Shown: one piece after another, positions 10,308 to 20,892 of the stretch
Numbering within the stretch: position 1 is the first letter of the stretch
Layout of the letters: each line of letters opens with the position of its first letter
Origin: Nitrospirales bacterium
GTDB lineage: Bacteria > Nitrospirota > Nitrospiria > Nitrospirales > UBA8639
Assembly: GCA_021604145.1 (NCBI GenBank)
Contig: BQIX01000001.1
Coordinates: 62,001-126,000 of the forward strand
Direction: 5' to 3'
DNA length: 64,000 nt
The notes under the pieces: model-generated
The model's database searches: none
The model's input: only the letters and a program-made list of their open reading frames with translations
Told to the model about the DNA's origin: nothing
Translations under genes and position numbers: made by a program

Positions 10308-11513
10308 ATGAAGAAGTCAACGCCGTTACTCAATGTAGGGTTAGTCCTTGTAACGATATTGGTGATGGTTGTCGTGATAGAGGGGTTTCTTCGATTGTAT
10401 TTTTTTGGTTCTCTTGCGCAGCCATTTTCCAGTCCCTCCTTTACGATTCCTCATCCCACGCGCACGATTGCCTATGGTCCCAGTATGACTGGATCGCATC
10501 AGGAGCTAGACTTTAATGTGCCTGTGCATATCAATGCCCAAGGATTGCGCGGACCAGATATTGGCAAGAAAGATCATCGTCAACGTATTCTTTTGGTCGC
10601 CGACTCCACCACATTTGGAAGCGGAGTTCCTGTCGATCAGATCATACCTGCATATTTGACCGAAGAGCTTGGGCCTGATCGAGTTGAAATTATCAATGGC
10701 GGGTTTGCCACTTATAATACCGTGCAGGAGTTATTGTTCCTCGAAGAAGAAGGATTATCTTACGAGCCGGACCTTGTAATTTTGGCATTTAGTCCTAATA
10801 CCGATATTCAAACGAATACGTTGGTCTTACAACAACTTCACCAGAAGAAAACGGTTCGGGCGTATGCAAGCTTAGATGAACGAGGGCAACTACAGTTCGA
10901 TCTCAGTCATGTCACGCCGTTTTATGCAAAAGAGAAAGATTGGTTGCCGGAAGAACGGCTAAAAGCTTATTACAAACGACAGGTCTTGTATCGTCTTGGA
11001 AAAATGGTTGTGAAGAGTTTTAAAACATCGAAATTCCAGGATCCGAATATCTTTATCGGATGGCCGTTCCTTGCGGAATTTGCTCCTGAATACTCAACCC
11101 GTGGAATGTCGACTGAAGACTATACGCGTCTCTGGGACGATGGGTGGGCCGTCACGAAAGCCCTTATTGTGCGTATGCGTGAGCAGGTGATTGCACAAGG
11201 GGGAGCGTTTGCGATGACCGTCATGGCTCCAAAACTACAAGTTGAAACTGACTATCAAGCCAAGGTTCAAGAAGTGTACCCACAGTTGAAGTTGGACGTT
11301 ACTCGTATTAACCGTAGTTTCCAGGAATTTGGTGAGGAAGCCGGTATTCCAGTGCTTGATTCACTGACGGTGTTGGTTGAGGCGGAACGTCAGGGAGAAA
11401 CTGGCCTGTATTTTAGCATTGAAGATGAACATATGACGGCCAAGTCTCATCAATTGGTGGCGGCGTCTCTTGCCCAACAGTTACGTGCGCATGGATTGGT
11501 CAAGGGCGAATGA
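10308..11513 (+). CDS. SGNH/GDSL hydrolase family protein
   Basis: N-terminal TM; RILLVADSTTFGSGV; VILAFSPNTD; EDEHMTAKSHQLVA (DxxxT/H terminal block). Confidence 0.8.
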   Translation: MKKSTPLLNVGLVLVTILVMVVVIEGFLRLYFFGSLAQPFSSPSFTIPHPTRTIAYGPSMTGSHQELDFNVPVHINAQGLRGPDIGKKDHRQRILLVADSTTFGSGVPVDQIIPAYLTEELGPDRVEIINGGFATYNTVQELLFLEEEGLSYEPDLVILAFSPNTDIQTNTLVLQQLHQKKTVRAYASLDERGQLQFDLSHVTPFYAKEKDWLPEERLKAYYKRQVLYRLGKMVVKSFKTSKFQDPNIFIGWPFLAEFAPEYSTRGMSTEDYTRLWDDGWAVTKALIVRMREQVIAQGGAFAMTVMAPKLQVETDYQAKVQEVYPQLKLDVTRINRSFQEFGEEAGIPVLDSLTVLVEAERQGETGLYFSIEDEHMTAKSHQLVAASLAQQLRAHGLVKGE

Positions 11514-11649
11514 GCGCAAAATGTGATGTTCGAATGCCGAGCGCCGTCAACCTGTGCTGGTCGACAGTTTCGCATGCTTCTGGCATAGTGAAGCAACAAT
11601 CATCAATCCCCATACAAGACCGTTCTAAAAAACCCGAATTGTCACTAGG

Positions 11650-13380
11650 ATGAGTTTACTCCTCGCGTTTGGCCGGGCCTATCCTTGGCCAAGCTTTCTG
11701 ACCCTTCTCTCCTTGTTGATCGCCGGCATTATGGAGGGGCTGAGTTTATCAACCCTCCTTCCCTTGTTAAGTACAGCCATTAATAACCAAGAGCATTCGT
11801 CAACGGCCTCCAGCGGGGTCGGTTCTGATTCTGATGTTGGTCCTGGACAGTTGATTCTGGATGGATTAAATCAGGTGGGCCTTTCGCCTTCTCTTGAAAT
11901 TCTTCTCCTTGTCATTGTTGCCGGAATTTTACTGAAAAACGTCTTCGTCATGTTAGCGAATCGGCAGGTTGGCTATACCATGGCGCATGTGGCCACTGAT
12001 CTTCGGCTGGCACTCATTCGTGCGCTGCTGAAAACTCGATGGGAATACTATATACGACAACCTGCGGGAACGTTAGTCAATGCCGTGGCCACTGAAGCTC
12101 AACGTTCGGCCAGTGCGTATCATTTTGCTGCGAATGTCACGGCTGTTTCCATTCAAGTCCTGGTCTATATGTGTGTGGCATTTCTGGTCTCGTGGAAAGT
12201 GACTCTAACTGCGATTGTGGCAAGCGTGTGTTTATTATTCGTCTTGAATAAATTAATCAGAATGGCCAAGCGCGCAGGCCGACGCCAAACCAAGTTACTG
12301 AAATCGCTTTTAGCCGTCATGACGGATAGTCTTCGTTCCGTCAAGCCGTTAAAGGCGATGGCGCGTGAAGCCTTGTTTAGTTCTCTGTTAGAAACCGAAA
12401 CACGAAAGCTCAACAAGGCCATCAGAAAACAGGTGATGAGCCGAGAAGCGCTACGTGCGTCTCAAGAACCGATGCTGACGATTTTGGTTGCCACGGGGCT
12501 GTATATAGCCTTGGTGCAATGGGGCATGCCGTTTGCGACCGTCATGGTATTAATTTTATTGCTGGCGCAGATGCTGAGTCGCCTTGGGAAAGTGCAGCGT
12601 CAATATCAGGATATGGTGATATTTGAAAGCGCCTATTGGTCACTTCGAGAAACGATTGAACAGGCGGAACAGCAATGTGAAAATGTTTCAGGTTCCCAAG
12701 TACCAGTATTCGAGCATGCGATTACATTTGACAACGTGACGTTTTCCTATGACACACGCCCGGTCCTTCAACGGGCGTCATTACGAATTCCGGCAGGCGG
12801 CTTTACATCCATCGTCGGCCCATCCGGTGCCGGAAAAACAACAATCGTCGACTTGGTGATTGGCCTTATCCGCCCCCAGGACGGTGAAGTGTTTCTGGAT
12901 ACTCTGCCTTTGGGCGTTGTTGACGTGAACGCTTGGAGACGCACAATCGGCTATGTGCCGCAGGAAACGTTGCTGTTGCATGATTCCGTCTATCAAAATG
13001 TGACGTTGGGAGATCCAAATCTTCAGAAATCCGATGTCGAGTCTGCACTCCGCGCCGCGGGGGCGTGGGAGTTTATTCAACACCTTCCTGAGGGATTACA
13101 GTCCTCCGTTGGAGAGCACGGGAGCAGCCTGTCCGGCGGACAACGGCAACGGATTGCCATTGCTCGGGCGTTAGCTCATCACCCGAGACTGCTGATCTTA
13201 GATGAAGCGACCAGTGCACTCGATTCGACGACCGAAGCCGCCATTTGTCAGACGCTGCGGGAGCTTCGAGGAACGTTAACGATTCTTGCCATTTCCCATC
13301 AGGCGGGACTGATTGATGCCGCGGATTGCGTGTATCGATTAGAACAGGGAACCGTCACGTTAGTTGAAGATCGTTCTTAG
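11650..13380 (+). CDS. ABC transporter, fused permease/ATPase (MsbA-type polysaccharide/lipid exporter)
   Basis: Walker A GPSGAGKTT; signature LSGGQRQRIAIARAL; Walker B LLILDEATSALD; six-TM N-terminal half. Confidence 0.95.
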   Translation: MSLLLAFGRAYPWPSFLTLLSLLIAGIMEGLSLSTLLPLLSTAINNQEHSSTASSGVGSDSDVGPGQLILDGLNQVGLSPSLEILLLVIVAGILLKNVFVMLANRQVGYTMAHVATDLRLALIRALLKTRWEYYIRQPAGTLVNAVATEAQRSASAYHFAANVTAVSIQVLVYMCVAFLVSWKVTLTAIVASVCLLFVLNKLIRMAKRAGRRQTKLLKSLLAVMTDSLRSVKPLKAMAREALFSSLLETETRKLNKAIRKQVMSREALRASQEPMLTILVATGLYIALVQWGMPFATVMVLILLLAQMLSRLGKVQRQYQDMVIFESAYWSLRETIEQAEQQCENVSGSQVPVFEHAITFDNVTFSYDTRPVLQRASLRIPAGGFTSIVGPSGAGKTTIVDLVIGLIRPQDGEVFLDTLPLGVVDVNAWRRTIGYVPQETLLLHDSVYQNVTLGDPNLQKSDVESALRAAGAWEFIQHLPEGLQSSVGEHGSSLSGGQRQRIAIARALAHHPRLLILDEATSALDSTTEAAICQTLRELRGTLTILAISHQAGLIDAADCVYRLEQGTVTLVEDRS

Positions 13381-13437
13381 GCGGGTGTCCTAAGCTTCAA
13401 GAACTTCGCGTAAGCAAAGGTGTCATGTTCCTGAAGG

Positions 13438-14859
13438 TTGGACATAACGAGACAAGGATGTCTTGGTATGGCGATAGCTGTCAATCTTCCCACTGAAAAG
13501 TTTCGAGAGCATGCTCATATTCGCGTTCTCATGATCGTCGATTCGCTGTATTGGACTGTCGGTCATTTTGCCCACCAGGTTACACAAGACAATCCACATC
13601 TTAACGCCGTGATTTGCTCACAACATGTGATCAGGGAGTTTCAGAAGCGGTATGGTCAATTTCCTCTTTCATTTGATCTTGTTCATTTTTTAAACACCAA
13701 AACCATGGAACCGTTCTGTAATCGATTGCCGACCGTGTCGACGTTTCATCATATGGATTCTAGTACGCATATGAAATATCTTGATGACTGCGATGGCGTG
13801 ATGACGGTGTCGACTCAATGGCAACAGTATTTGATTGATGTGGGTATACCTCGTGAGCGATTGGGGATTGTGCCGTTTGCAGTTGATGGGACGCAGTTCT
13901 ATCCGGCGAGCCAGAATGAACGATCTTCCATTCGTCAGGAACTGAACATTTCAGCAGAGACATTTGTCGTTGGGTTTACCGGACGACGGACAAGTGATGT
14001 CGATGGAAGAAAGGGGTTGGCGTGTTTCCTCGAAAGCGTAAAAACTCTTCGGCAATCCATGCCGCAACTTGTGATTGTGATTATTGGTCCTGGCTGGGAA
14101 TATCTCGTTCGTGAATTTCAGAATGAAAACATTGCGGTCGTTCACGTGTCCTATCAACTCGATCTCACGGCCATCGCGAGGTTGTATCGAGCCCTCGATG
14201 TGTTTTGGGTGACCTCTCGAATTGAGGGAGGGCCTGTTCCGCTGCTTGAAGCCATGGCAAGTGGATTGCCGTGTATTGCGACACCGGTGGGTGCCGTGCT
14301 TGATCTTATGCAAGATAACAGGAATGGTTTTATCGTTCCATGTGACGATTCCCAGGCCTTCGTTGACATGACTCTCATGCTTGAGCGGAATCGTGAGCTG
14401 AGCACCAAGATTGGTGAGGCCGCGCGGGAAACCATTCTTCGAGAACGATCGTGGAGTCAAACCCAAGCGTGCCTTGACAGGCTCTATGAAACGGCAATCA
14501 ACAATTATTACGCGCATCGATCGACGTCGCTATCCTGCCATGATGCCGATGTCTCTTTGCAAACGACTCAACCTCTTGTGCCGACAGCACTATGCTTTGA
14601 CGATTTGGGGCCGGGCACGAAAAAGTGGATGAGGGCTTGTGAGTATGTCCGAGGCTCAAAAATGTTGATCCAGCTTGGTGAGTGGCGTCAAGCTGTACAA
14701 TTGATGAGGGCGGCTGTAAAGGAAAGTTCAGGTGACATGAATATTGCTGCTCAGATTGTATTGGTGTTGTTTCATGCCGGAAAAAAGAAGCTGCGTTGGC
14801 GTAAAATCAAGGATGGGGTTCGGAAGGCGATGGCCATGCAAAAGTCGGCTGATTCCTAA
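13438..14859 (+). CDS. Glycosyltransferase family 4
   Basis: RIEGGPVPLLEAMASGLPCIATPVGAVLDLMQDNRNGFIVP. Start may be 13468. Confidence 0.9.
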   Translation: MDITRQGCLGMAIAVNLPTEKFREHAHIRVLMIVDSLYWTVGHFAHQVTQDNPHLNAVICSQHVIREFQKRYGQFPLSFDLVHFLNTKTMEPFCNRLPTVSTFHHMDSSTHMKYLDDCDGVMTVSTQWQQYLIDVGIPRERLGIVPFAVDGTQFYPASQNERSSIRQELNISAETFVVGFTGRRTSDVDGRKGLACFLESVKTLRQSMPQLVIVIIGPGWEYLVREFQNENIAVVHVSYQLDLTAIARLYRALDVFWVTSRIEGGPVPLLEAMASGLPCIATPVGAVLDLMQDNRNGFIVPCDDSQAFVDMTLMLERNRELSTKIGEAARETILRERSWSQTQACLDRLYETAINNYYAHRSTSLSCHDADVSLQTTQPLVPTALCFDDLGPGTKKWMRACEYVRGSKMLIQLGEWRQAVQLMRAAVKESSGDMNIAAQIVLVLFHAGKKKLRWRKIKDGVRKAMAMQKSADS

Positions 14860-15377
14860 TACTGTAACGTGATGGTTACCTTGGTGAGTCCGTCACGAAC
14901 TTGAAATGCTACATCGTCATGCGCAGGTTGTGTGAGGCCAAGCTCAGGATTATTTGAAAACCCAATGCCTTCCGTTGGCAGGCCAATCCAGTTAGTGTCT
15001 AATTTCTTGTTCCTATTTTCGTCGTGATGTACGACAATGGCATAGGTGCCGGGGCTGGGTGCTTGGAGACAGATGCGTGTGGATGGGATTTCTGCCGACT
15101 CGCGTTTCGTATCCAATTTCTTTCCGGAGACAAGAAATTCATCTGGATTGTCGCCATAGAGCTTGGCTTTGATCGAACCGTGCGTATTGCGTAGCCCGAG
15201 TACGGTGATGAGAATTGGATGAGGTGCTTGCACGCAGTATGCAGGGAGTGCGTCTGAGTTCGCACCAATGCTTTGAACAGTTGAACTATATAGTATGGCA
15301 ATGAGTATGAAAAGGCGAGTTGACAGTCCTAGGGGTTGTTGGATGTGAACGGCTTGTCCCTGTGTATGATGACTCAT
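14856..15377 (-). CDS. DUF2141-like secreted protein
   Basis: Signal-like N-terminus; YAIVVHHDENRNKKLDTNWIGLPTEGIGFSNNP is typical of the family. Converges with the GT4 gene with a 4-bp overlap. Confidence 0.75.
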   Translation of the reverse strand: MSHHTQGQAVHIQQPLGLSTRLFILIAILYSSTVQSIGANSDALPAYCVQAPHPILITVLGLRNTHGSIKAKLYGDNPDEFLVSGKKLDTKRESAEIPSTRICLQAPSPGTYAIVVHHDENRNKKLDTNWIGLPTEGIGFSNNPELGLTQPAHDDVAFQVRDGLTKVTITLQY

Positions 15378-15415
15378 CTTGTCGGTCGAATCACAATTGT
15401 TGTATGGTGAGCGCC

Positions 15416-16135
15416 ATGACGTATCTCAATCCTGAAGCCCTTGAGGCCCTTGATGTCGAAGCCTACCAGCGGCAGACACCTTATCCATGGGTGAATCCGC
15501 ATGGATTGTTGCGCGAAGAGGCGTATCGGTGTTTGCTTGATGCCTTGCCTGATCTCTCCTTGTTTAACACGACATTTGGAAGGGCTCGAAAGTATGGTCA
15601 AAAAAGTCATGATCGTTACACGCTCAAATTCCATCAAGATCTCTCCTTGCCTGGCCCCTGGAAAGAGTTTATTCAAGAACTGCAAGGAGACGAATATGGG
15701 TTATTTCTCAAAAACTTCCTGAACTGCCGTTCGTTTGAACTGGACTTTTTTTGGTTCTATACACCCAATGGATGTTCGATCTCACCACATTGCGATCACA
15801 AGAATAAAGTTGGCGCGCATCTTTTCTATTTCAGTACTACAACGGATTGGAGTCCGGAGTGGGGTGGGGAAACGCTTATTCTTGATGATGGAGGACGTAT
15901 TGACCGGCAATCCGCCCCTGACTTTGAGGCTTTTCATCATATCATTCCTTCGCGTGCCATAGGAAATTATAGCCTGCTTTTTTCTCGAACGCCGAATTCT
16001 TGGCATGGTATGAAGGAAATTCGTTGTCCAGAAGACCGAATGCGAAAAGTTTTCATGGTTGCAATTAAGCGTCTGACGCCTATGGATCGACTCTCTCGGG
16101 TATTTGGTATGGCACGAACATCTGAGAGTTATTAA
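15416..16135 (+). CDS. 2OG-Fe(II) oxygenase family protein
   Basis: MTYLNPEALEALD...SPHCDHKNKVGAHLFYFSTTTDWSPEWGGETLILDD...NSWHGMKEI...RKVFMVAIKR. GGTGAG Shine-Dalgarno-like site before ATG at 15416; ORF track start 15320 looks too early. Confidence 0.75.
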   Translation: MTYLNPEALEALDVEAYQRQTPYPWVNPHGLLREEAYRCLLDALPDLSLFNTTFGRARKYGQKSHDRYTLKFHQDLSLPGPWKEFIQELQGDEYGLFLKNFLNCRSFELDFFWFYTPNGCSISPHCDHKNKVGAHLFYFSTTTDWSPEWGGETLILDDGGRIDRQSAPDFEAFHHIIPSRAIGNYSLLFSRTPNSWHGMKEIRCPEDRMRKVFMVAIKRLTPMDRLSRVFGMARTSESY

Positions 16136-16174
16136 AGGGCACCTCTAAAAACCGTTTTGTGTTTCTCCGCCGTG

Positions 16175-16520
16175 CTATAGTTTTTAAACTTTTTCTCAGT
16201 ACCTATGATCTGACGCCTGCAGGCCAGTCCGTTGAGTGAACACCTCTCATACTGGGCGGGCTTGTTTGAGCGCAGCGAGTTAGCCCGCCCCACCAACCGG
16301 GGTTCAACTCATCCGATGAGCCTGGCCTGGGCGTCAATGGTTTTGGGTCCTTTTGCCGAAACAAAAGGGCCTCGGCTGCCGGGACGAAACCCGGCAGGGA
16401 ATCAAAACTGAGACGACAAAGAACATAGGCAATGGGTGGAGTGAGCCGCGGGCTCGAGCAACATGTCCTCTAACGCAATTCGCATCCCCAAAGGCTATTG
16501 CGGAATCACATAACTTCCAG
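16175..16520 (+). repeat. Truncated copy of the dispersed MITE-like element (other copy 51266-51711)
   Basis: CTATAGTTTTTAAACTTTTTCTCAGTACC...CTGACGCCTGCAGG...GGGCGGGCTTGTTTGAGCGCAGCGAGTTAGCCCGCCCC...CTTCCAG aligns over ~346 bp with 51266-51613. No right-hand terminal inverted repeat found. Confidence 0.85.
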
Positions 16521-16557
16521 TTCACGCATCGTCATGTGCTGGCTTTACTCTCGGTTA

Positions 16558-17631
16558 TCAGGACGCGTCGTCGAGACGGGAAATGATTTGACTCAGTTTC
16601 TTGGCGATAATTTCATTGCCTAAACTGTTGACATGGCACAAATCAATATAGATTGGGTCTTTTCGATCGAAGGCATCGGAAAAGTCATGAAGCCATGTCA
16701 GATGTTCTTTTTGTTTTATTGCCTGCACATATGGATACACGGCTTTCCATTCTGATCCGTCATATTTTTCATCTAAATAGTCGATGTTGGGGCGACCGAG
16801 CCGTGAGACCGGTTGAAGAATCGCATGAAAGTCGGCACCTTTCATGGCTGCGATTGTTTTTGCGATTTTCCAATTATTGACCATGGTCGTTGCGACGGTT
16901 TTTGCGTAGCCGGGATCGTCTTTACAACGAGATGGAGGACGGTGTCCGCCTTTAAATATGGTTCGAATGGCTTTGTGCGTGGCGGTGAAAACGTTTTGTG
17001 GAATCTGCCATTGATGTTCAAGTTTTTGACGAATTTTTGATTCTTCACGATGCCCGTTGATTGAAATATCACCACGGCACAGTGTCAACGGGTCGTTGCA
17101 TCCATCATAAAACACCACGACATCCATCTTGCTATTCTGATTCACAAGGTTGACCAGTCGTGCCACGCCCTGACGGCTGATAAAGCCTGATTGGGCGTGA
17201 TTATAAACCCGGTACTCCGGCTGGAGTGTATGAAAATGCGCTGGAATGGTGTGCTGATCATCCACTCCGCTTCCCCACATGGTCGAGCCACCGAAAAAAT
17301 GTATATGTTTGCCGGGCTGGTTCGAGGATTGAGGCGTGATGCGTTCGCCATATACGGGATCAACGTTGGTGGTGACGCCGGAAAATGGTTGACGTGACCA
17401 TCCCATGTAGGGAGCGTATTGTTTCGTTAATTGTCGAAGTTCGCGAAAGATTTGCTGGGCCTCCTCCTGGTCGGGCAGGCTTTCGCGATACAGAGGTTGT
17501 CCGATCGAGACAACGACTTTTTTATAGAGATAGACGCCGTCGATAATGATGGAGAAAAAAAAGTTGACCGCAAAGAGTCCGGCCAAGAGTACGGCAATAT
17601 TCGTGAAGATAAGTTTTGTGATGGATTTCAT
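16558..17631 (-). CDS. SGNH/GDSL hydrolase family protein
   Basis: HIHFFGGSTMWGSGVDDQHTIPAH; VVVFYDGCNDPL; YIDLCHVNSLGNEIIAKKL (DxxH). Confidence 0.8.
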   Translation of the reverse strand: MKSITKLIFTNIAVLLAGLFAVNFFFSIIIDGVYLYKKVVVSIGQPLYRESLPDQEEAQQIFRELRQLTKQYAPYMGWSRQPFSGVTTNVDPVYGERITPQSSNQPGKHIHFFGGSTMWGSGVDDQHTIPAHFHTLQPEYRVYNHAQSGFISRQGVARLVNLVNQNSKMDVVVFYDGCNDPLTLCRGDISINGHREESKIRQKLEHQWQIPQNVFTATHKAIRTIFKGGHRPPSRCKDDPGYAKTVATTMVNNWKIAKTIAAMKGADFHAILQPVSRLGRPNIDYLDEKYDGSEWKAVYPYVQAIKQKEHLTWLHDFSDAFDRKDPIYIDLCHVNSLGNEIIAKKLSQIISRLDDAS

Positions 17632-17728
17632 GATACTGTCGTTGGTATTCGATAGTTATGTGAAATGAAGCGAGGCGCGCAGGAGGATGGACCGCGAGGG
17701 ATGCAAGGACCGTGATGTTTCGAGCACG

Positions 17729-18430
17729 TTACTCTTTATCGTCCTCGGCATCGCTGAACTTATCAAAGTCTTCTTCTCGTCCGATTAAGACGAGGACGTC
17801 GCCTTTCTCGATAATTTCATCAGGGGATGGAGTAAAATTAAAGGATTCTCCGACCATCATTCGTCCTTTAACCATGCGGGTGACCTGTTTTTTAATGCCA
17901 ATAATGTTCAAATTATGTTGCTGCCGAATCTTGGATTCTCCGATGCTTAACCCAGATAATTTATCCGAAACGGAAACTTCCTCGATACTGTACCCTGGCG
18001 CGAGTTCTAAATATTCCAAGACATTGGGCGAAATAAGTCGATGCGCAAGGCGAATGGCGGTGTCACGTTCAGGGTAGATAACTTCATTGACTCCAAGGTT
18101 TTTGAGAATTTTTCCTTGAATGGGCGCAACGGCTTTCGCGACGATCGATTCGATGCCCATCTCTTTCAGTGTTTGGACGATAAGGATACTCGCTTCGATA
18201 TTCTCGCCAATGCTGACCACGGCCACGTCGACATTTTGCGCACTGACCGCTTTGAGTGCTCGTTCATCGGTGGCATCGCATTGAACGGCAAACGTGGCGA
18301 TATCGCTAATGGCTTGGATTTTTTCCTCATCACGGTCAATGGCCAAGACCTCACACCCTTTGTTGATCAGGGTTTCAGCGACGCTATAGCCAAATCGTCC
18401 AAGTCCGATCACGGCAAAAAAACGTTTCAT
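17729..18430 (-). CDS. TrkA family K+ channel/transport regulator (KtrA/TrkA-N + TrkA-C)
   Basis: FFAVIGLGRFGYSVAETLINKGCEVLAIDRDEEKI (GxGxxG RCK domain); C-terminal EIIEKGDVLVLIGREEDFDKF. Confidence 0.92.
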   Translation of the reverse strand: MKRFFAVIGLGRFGYSVAETLINKGCEVLAIDRDEEKIQAISDIATFAVQCDATDERALKAVSAQNVDVAVVSIGENIEASILIVQTLKEMGIESIVAKAVAPIQGKILKNLGVNEVIYPERDTAIRLAHRLISPNVLEYLELAPGYSIEEVSVSDKLSGLSIGESKIRQQHNLNIIGIKKQVTRMVKGRMMVGESFNFTPSPDEIIEKGDVLVLIGREEDFDKFSDAEDDKE

Positions 18431-18496
18431 TCCTTACATTCCTTCATGAATGAGCGATGTGTGCATGAGTAGGACGGAGTGACAGCTGAGATTCTC

Positions 18497-19288
18497 TTAC
18501 CGCTCTTTTGTTTGTGGATTATCGGATGTCTTCATGAATGCGCTTAGAATATCGATTGGAAGCGGGAAAAGTATAGTCGAATTTTTGTCCCCGGCAATAC
18601 TCATCATCGTTTCTAAATAGCGCAGTTGAATCGCGGCAGGGTTCTGCGATAATACGTTCGCGGCATCGGCAAGACGTTGAGACGCCTGGTATTCGCCTTC
18701 GGCATGAATGACTTTTGAGCGCCGTTCCCGCTCGGCTTCAGCCTGTCGAGCAATGGCTCGTTGCATTTCATGGGGAAGATCGACATTTTTGACTTCAACG
18801 GCTGTTACCTTAATGCCCCACGGTTCTGTGGCTTGATCGATAATGCGTTGAAGATCAGCATTGATTTCATCGCGCTTGGAGAGCAGGTCGTCCAGTTGAC
18901 TTTGTCCTAAAACGCTCCGCAGGGTGGTTTGCGCGATCATAGACGTGGCGTAGTAGTAGTCTTCAACATCGACAATAGCTTTCTGTGCGTCGACGACGCG
19001 AAAGTAAATGACCGCATTGACTTTCACCGAGACATTATCTTTGGTAATGACATCTTGCGGTGGAACATCCATGGTGACAGTGCGGAGACTCACGCGAACC
19101 AATTTATCGATAAAGGGGAGTATGACGATCACGCCGGGTCCATGTCCTCCAATGATGCCGCCGGCTAACCGGCCAAAACGGAAAATCACCGCGCGTTCAT
19201 ATTCACGTAAGACATAAAACCCTTTGGCGATGAGAGCGAGGATTCCAATAAAGAGAACGATATACGAAGGGTTCACGGTCACCTCCAT
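18497..19288 (-). CDS. Slipin / SPFH-band 7 family protein
   Basis: [72 protein letters not shown]. Confidence 0.95.
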   Translation of the reverse strand: MEVTVNPSYIVLFIGILALIAKGFYVLREYERAVIFRFGRLAGGIIGGHGPGVIVILPFIDKLVRVSLRTVTMDVPPQDVITKDNVSVKVNAVIYFRVVDAQKAIVDVEDYYYATSMIAQTTLRSVLGQSQLDDLLSKRDEINADLQRIIDQATEPWGIKVTAVEVKNVDLPHEMQRAIARQAEAERERRSKVIHAEGEYQASQRLADAANVLSQNPAAIQLRYLETMMSIAGDKNSTILFPLPIDILSAFMKTSDNPQTKER

Positions 19289-19290
19289 CG

Positions 19291-20649
19291 TTACGCGTTC
19301 CGTTGGGATGCGAGTGAGGGTTTGACGTAGAGTGTTAAGCCATCCATGCCGGTTACTTCGATGGTGTCGCCGGCATGAATGGGTGTGTCACTGATGGCAT
19401 TCCACAGCTCCCCATGCACGAAAATTTTTCCTGAAGGCGTGAGATCAGTTTTTGCTGAACCTGTCATGCCGATCAAGCCTTCACTACCAGTCATGGTTCG
19501 GCTTTTGAGTGTTTTCACGCTGAACGAGACAATCAACAACACAAACCCGGTCGTGAATGCGACAACGGGAATAATCGTTGCCCAGGAGAGTTCGTAAAAC
19601 GGGTAGCCTTCTTTAATCAGCATGACTGACCCGAGGATTAGCGAGGTGATCCCACCGATAGCCAGCAGTCCGAAACTCGTGACGGTGGCTTCTAATAGCA
19701 GCATGATTAATCCGACAATCAGCAAGAGCACGCCTGCGTAGTTGACTGGGAGCGTGTGTAAGGAATAAAACGCTAGGATCAAACTAATAGCCCCAACAAC
19801 ACCCGGTAATATCGCACCCGGGTTATAGAGTTCTGCGATGATACCGATGGTGCCGATGGTCATGAGGACATAGGCGATGTTTGGGTCGCTCAACGCCTTC
19901 AGCACTTCGAGACGCCAGGACATTGGGTATGTGTGAATCTGCGCATTCGCAGTATGGATTGTTACGGATTGTGTATCGATCGACGTGGTTTTGCCATCGA
20001 GTGCTTCCAACAGTTTCGTGAGGTTTTCAGGAACAAAATCGATGAGTGTAAGGTCTAAAGCTTGTTGTGCGGTGACCGAGACGCTTTGACGCACGGCCTG
20101 TTCCGCCCATTCGGTGTTACGGCCACGACGTTCTGCGATGGAAACAAGATAGGCCACGGAATCATTTTCCACCTTTTCCTTCATCACCTCATCCATTTCC
20201 CCGCCTCCCATGGCGACCGGGTGTGCTGCCCCGATATTGGTGCCGGGTGCCATGGCGGCAAAGTGTGCGGCCAGAGTCAAAAACACGCCGGCCGATGCGG
20301 CGCGCCCTCCGGTTGGAGAGACGTAGACAGCCACGGGGACCGGCGATTGTGTGATGTCCTTCACCATCATGCGCATCGATGTGTCCAGCCCTCCGGGCGT
20401 ATCGAGTTGAAAGACCAAGATCTCAGCCCGCGTATCGTGTGCTATTTGAATACCTTCCTGTAAGTATTCAACCGCGACGGGGTTAATGACGCCTTCATAC
20501 GTGGCCACGATAACTTGTGGTGATTGTGAATAGGCGACAGGAATGTTCCAGGAGTTCAACAGCAAGAATAAGAGCCATACAAGGCGAGAAAAAAAACGAG
20601 CGGCACTCAAGAAAATGGAATACGTTGGTAGTGGCTGTAAGGAAATCAT
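19291..20649 (-). CDS. NfeD family protein (membrane-bound ClpP-class serine protease)
   Basis: [20 protein letters not shown]...[37 protein letters not shown]. Start reassigned from 20838 to ATG at 20649: the first 63 codons read through a repetitive intergenic segment. Slipin neighbour supports it. Confidence 0.9.
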   Translation of the reverse strand: MISLQPLPTYSIFLSAARFFSRLVWLLFLLLNSWNIPVAYSQSPQVIVATYEGVINPVAVEYLQEGIQIAHDTRAEILVFQLDTPGGLDTSMRMMVKDITQSPVPVAVYVSPTGGRAASAGVFLTLAAHFAAMAPGTNIGAAHPVAMGGGEMDEVMKEKVENDSVAYLVSIAERRGRNTEWAEQAVRQSVSVTAQQALDLTLIDFVPENLTKLLEALDGKTTSIDTQSVTIHTANAQIHTYPMSWRLEVLKALSDPNIAYVLMTIGTIGIIAELYNPGAILPGVVGAISLILAFYSLHTLPVNYAGVLLLIVGLIMLLLEATVTSFGLLAIGGITSLILGSVMLIKEGYPFYELSWATIIPVVAFTTGFVLLIVSFSVKTLKSRTMTGSEGLIGMTGSAKTDLTPSGKIFVHGELWNAISDTPIHAGDTIEVTGMDGLTLYVKPSLASQRNA

Positions 20650-20892
20650 GGGGCTCCAACAGCGAAACCCGTCTATTTGGATCTTACGTTCCCGTTGGAA
20701 TGGTGTCAAGGTAATTGCCAAAAGACGAGAGGAATGAGGAGTGGCGAGAGGTGCAAAGCGTGAGCAGTAACATATAAGACAGAAAACAGGCAACGAGCGA
20801 CGAGCAACGAACGACGAGATACGTGATTCGCACCTCAATTCCCCTCAAAAGAGTGGGTGTGAAATAGACAAGCTGCTTGGTAGAATGCCTGC

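Noticed and set aside
11650-13380. ABC transporter considered as the missing ATPase of the giant-protein export locus
   Set aside because: It lies ~15 kb away in the polysaccharide cluster on the opposite strand, and resembles MsbA-type exporters; no C39-like or RTX-exporter features.
15320-15415. N-terminal extension of the 2OG oxygenase ORF
   Set aside because: Overlaps the divergent DUF2141 gene start; internal ATG at 15416 has a better ribosome-binding site and matches the start of the recognisable domain.
19291-20838. Full-length 515-aa NfeD start at 20838
   Set aside because: The first ~63 codons derive from the repeat-like intergenic sequence and give Arg/Ser/Cys-rich sequence with no signal peptide; ATG at 20649 gives a normal N-terminus.
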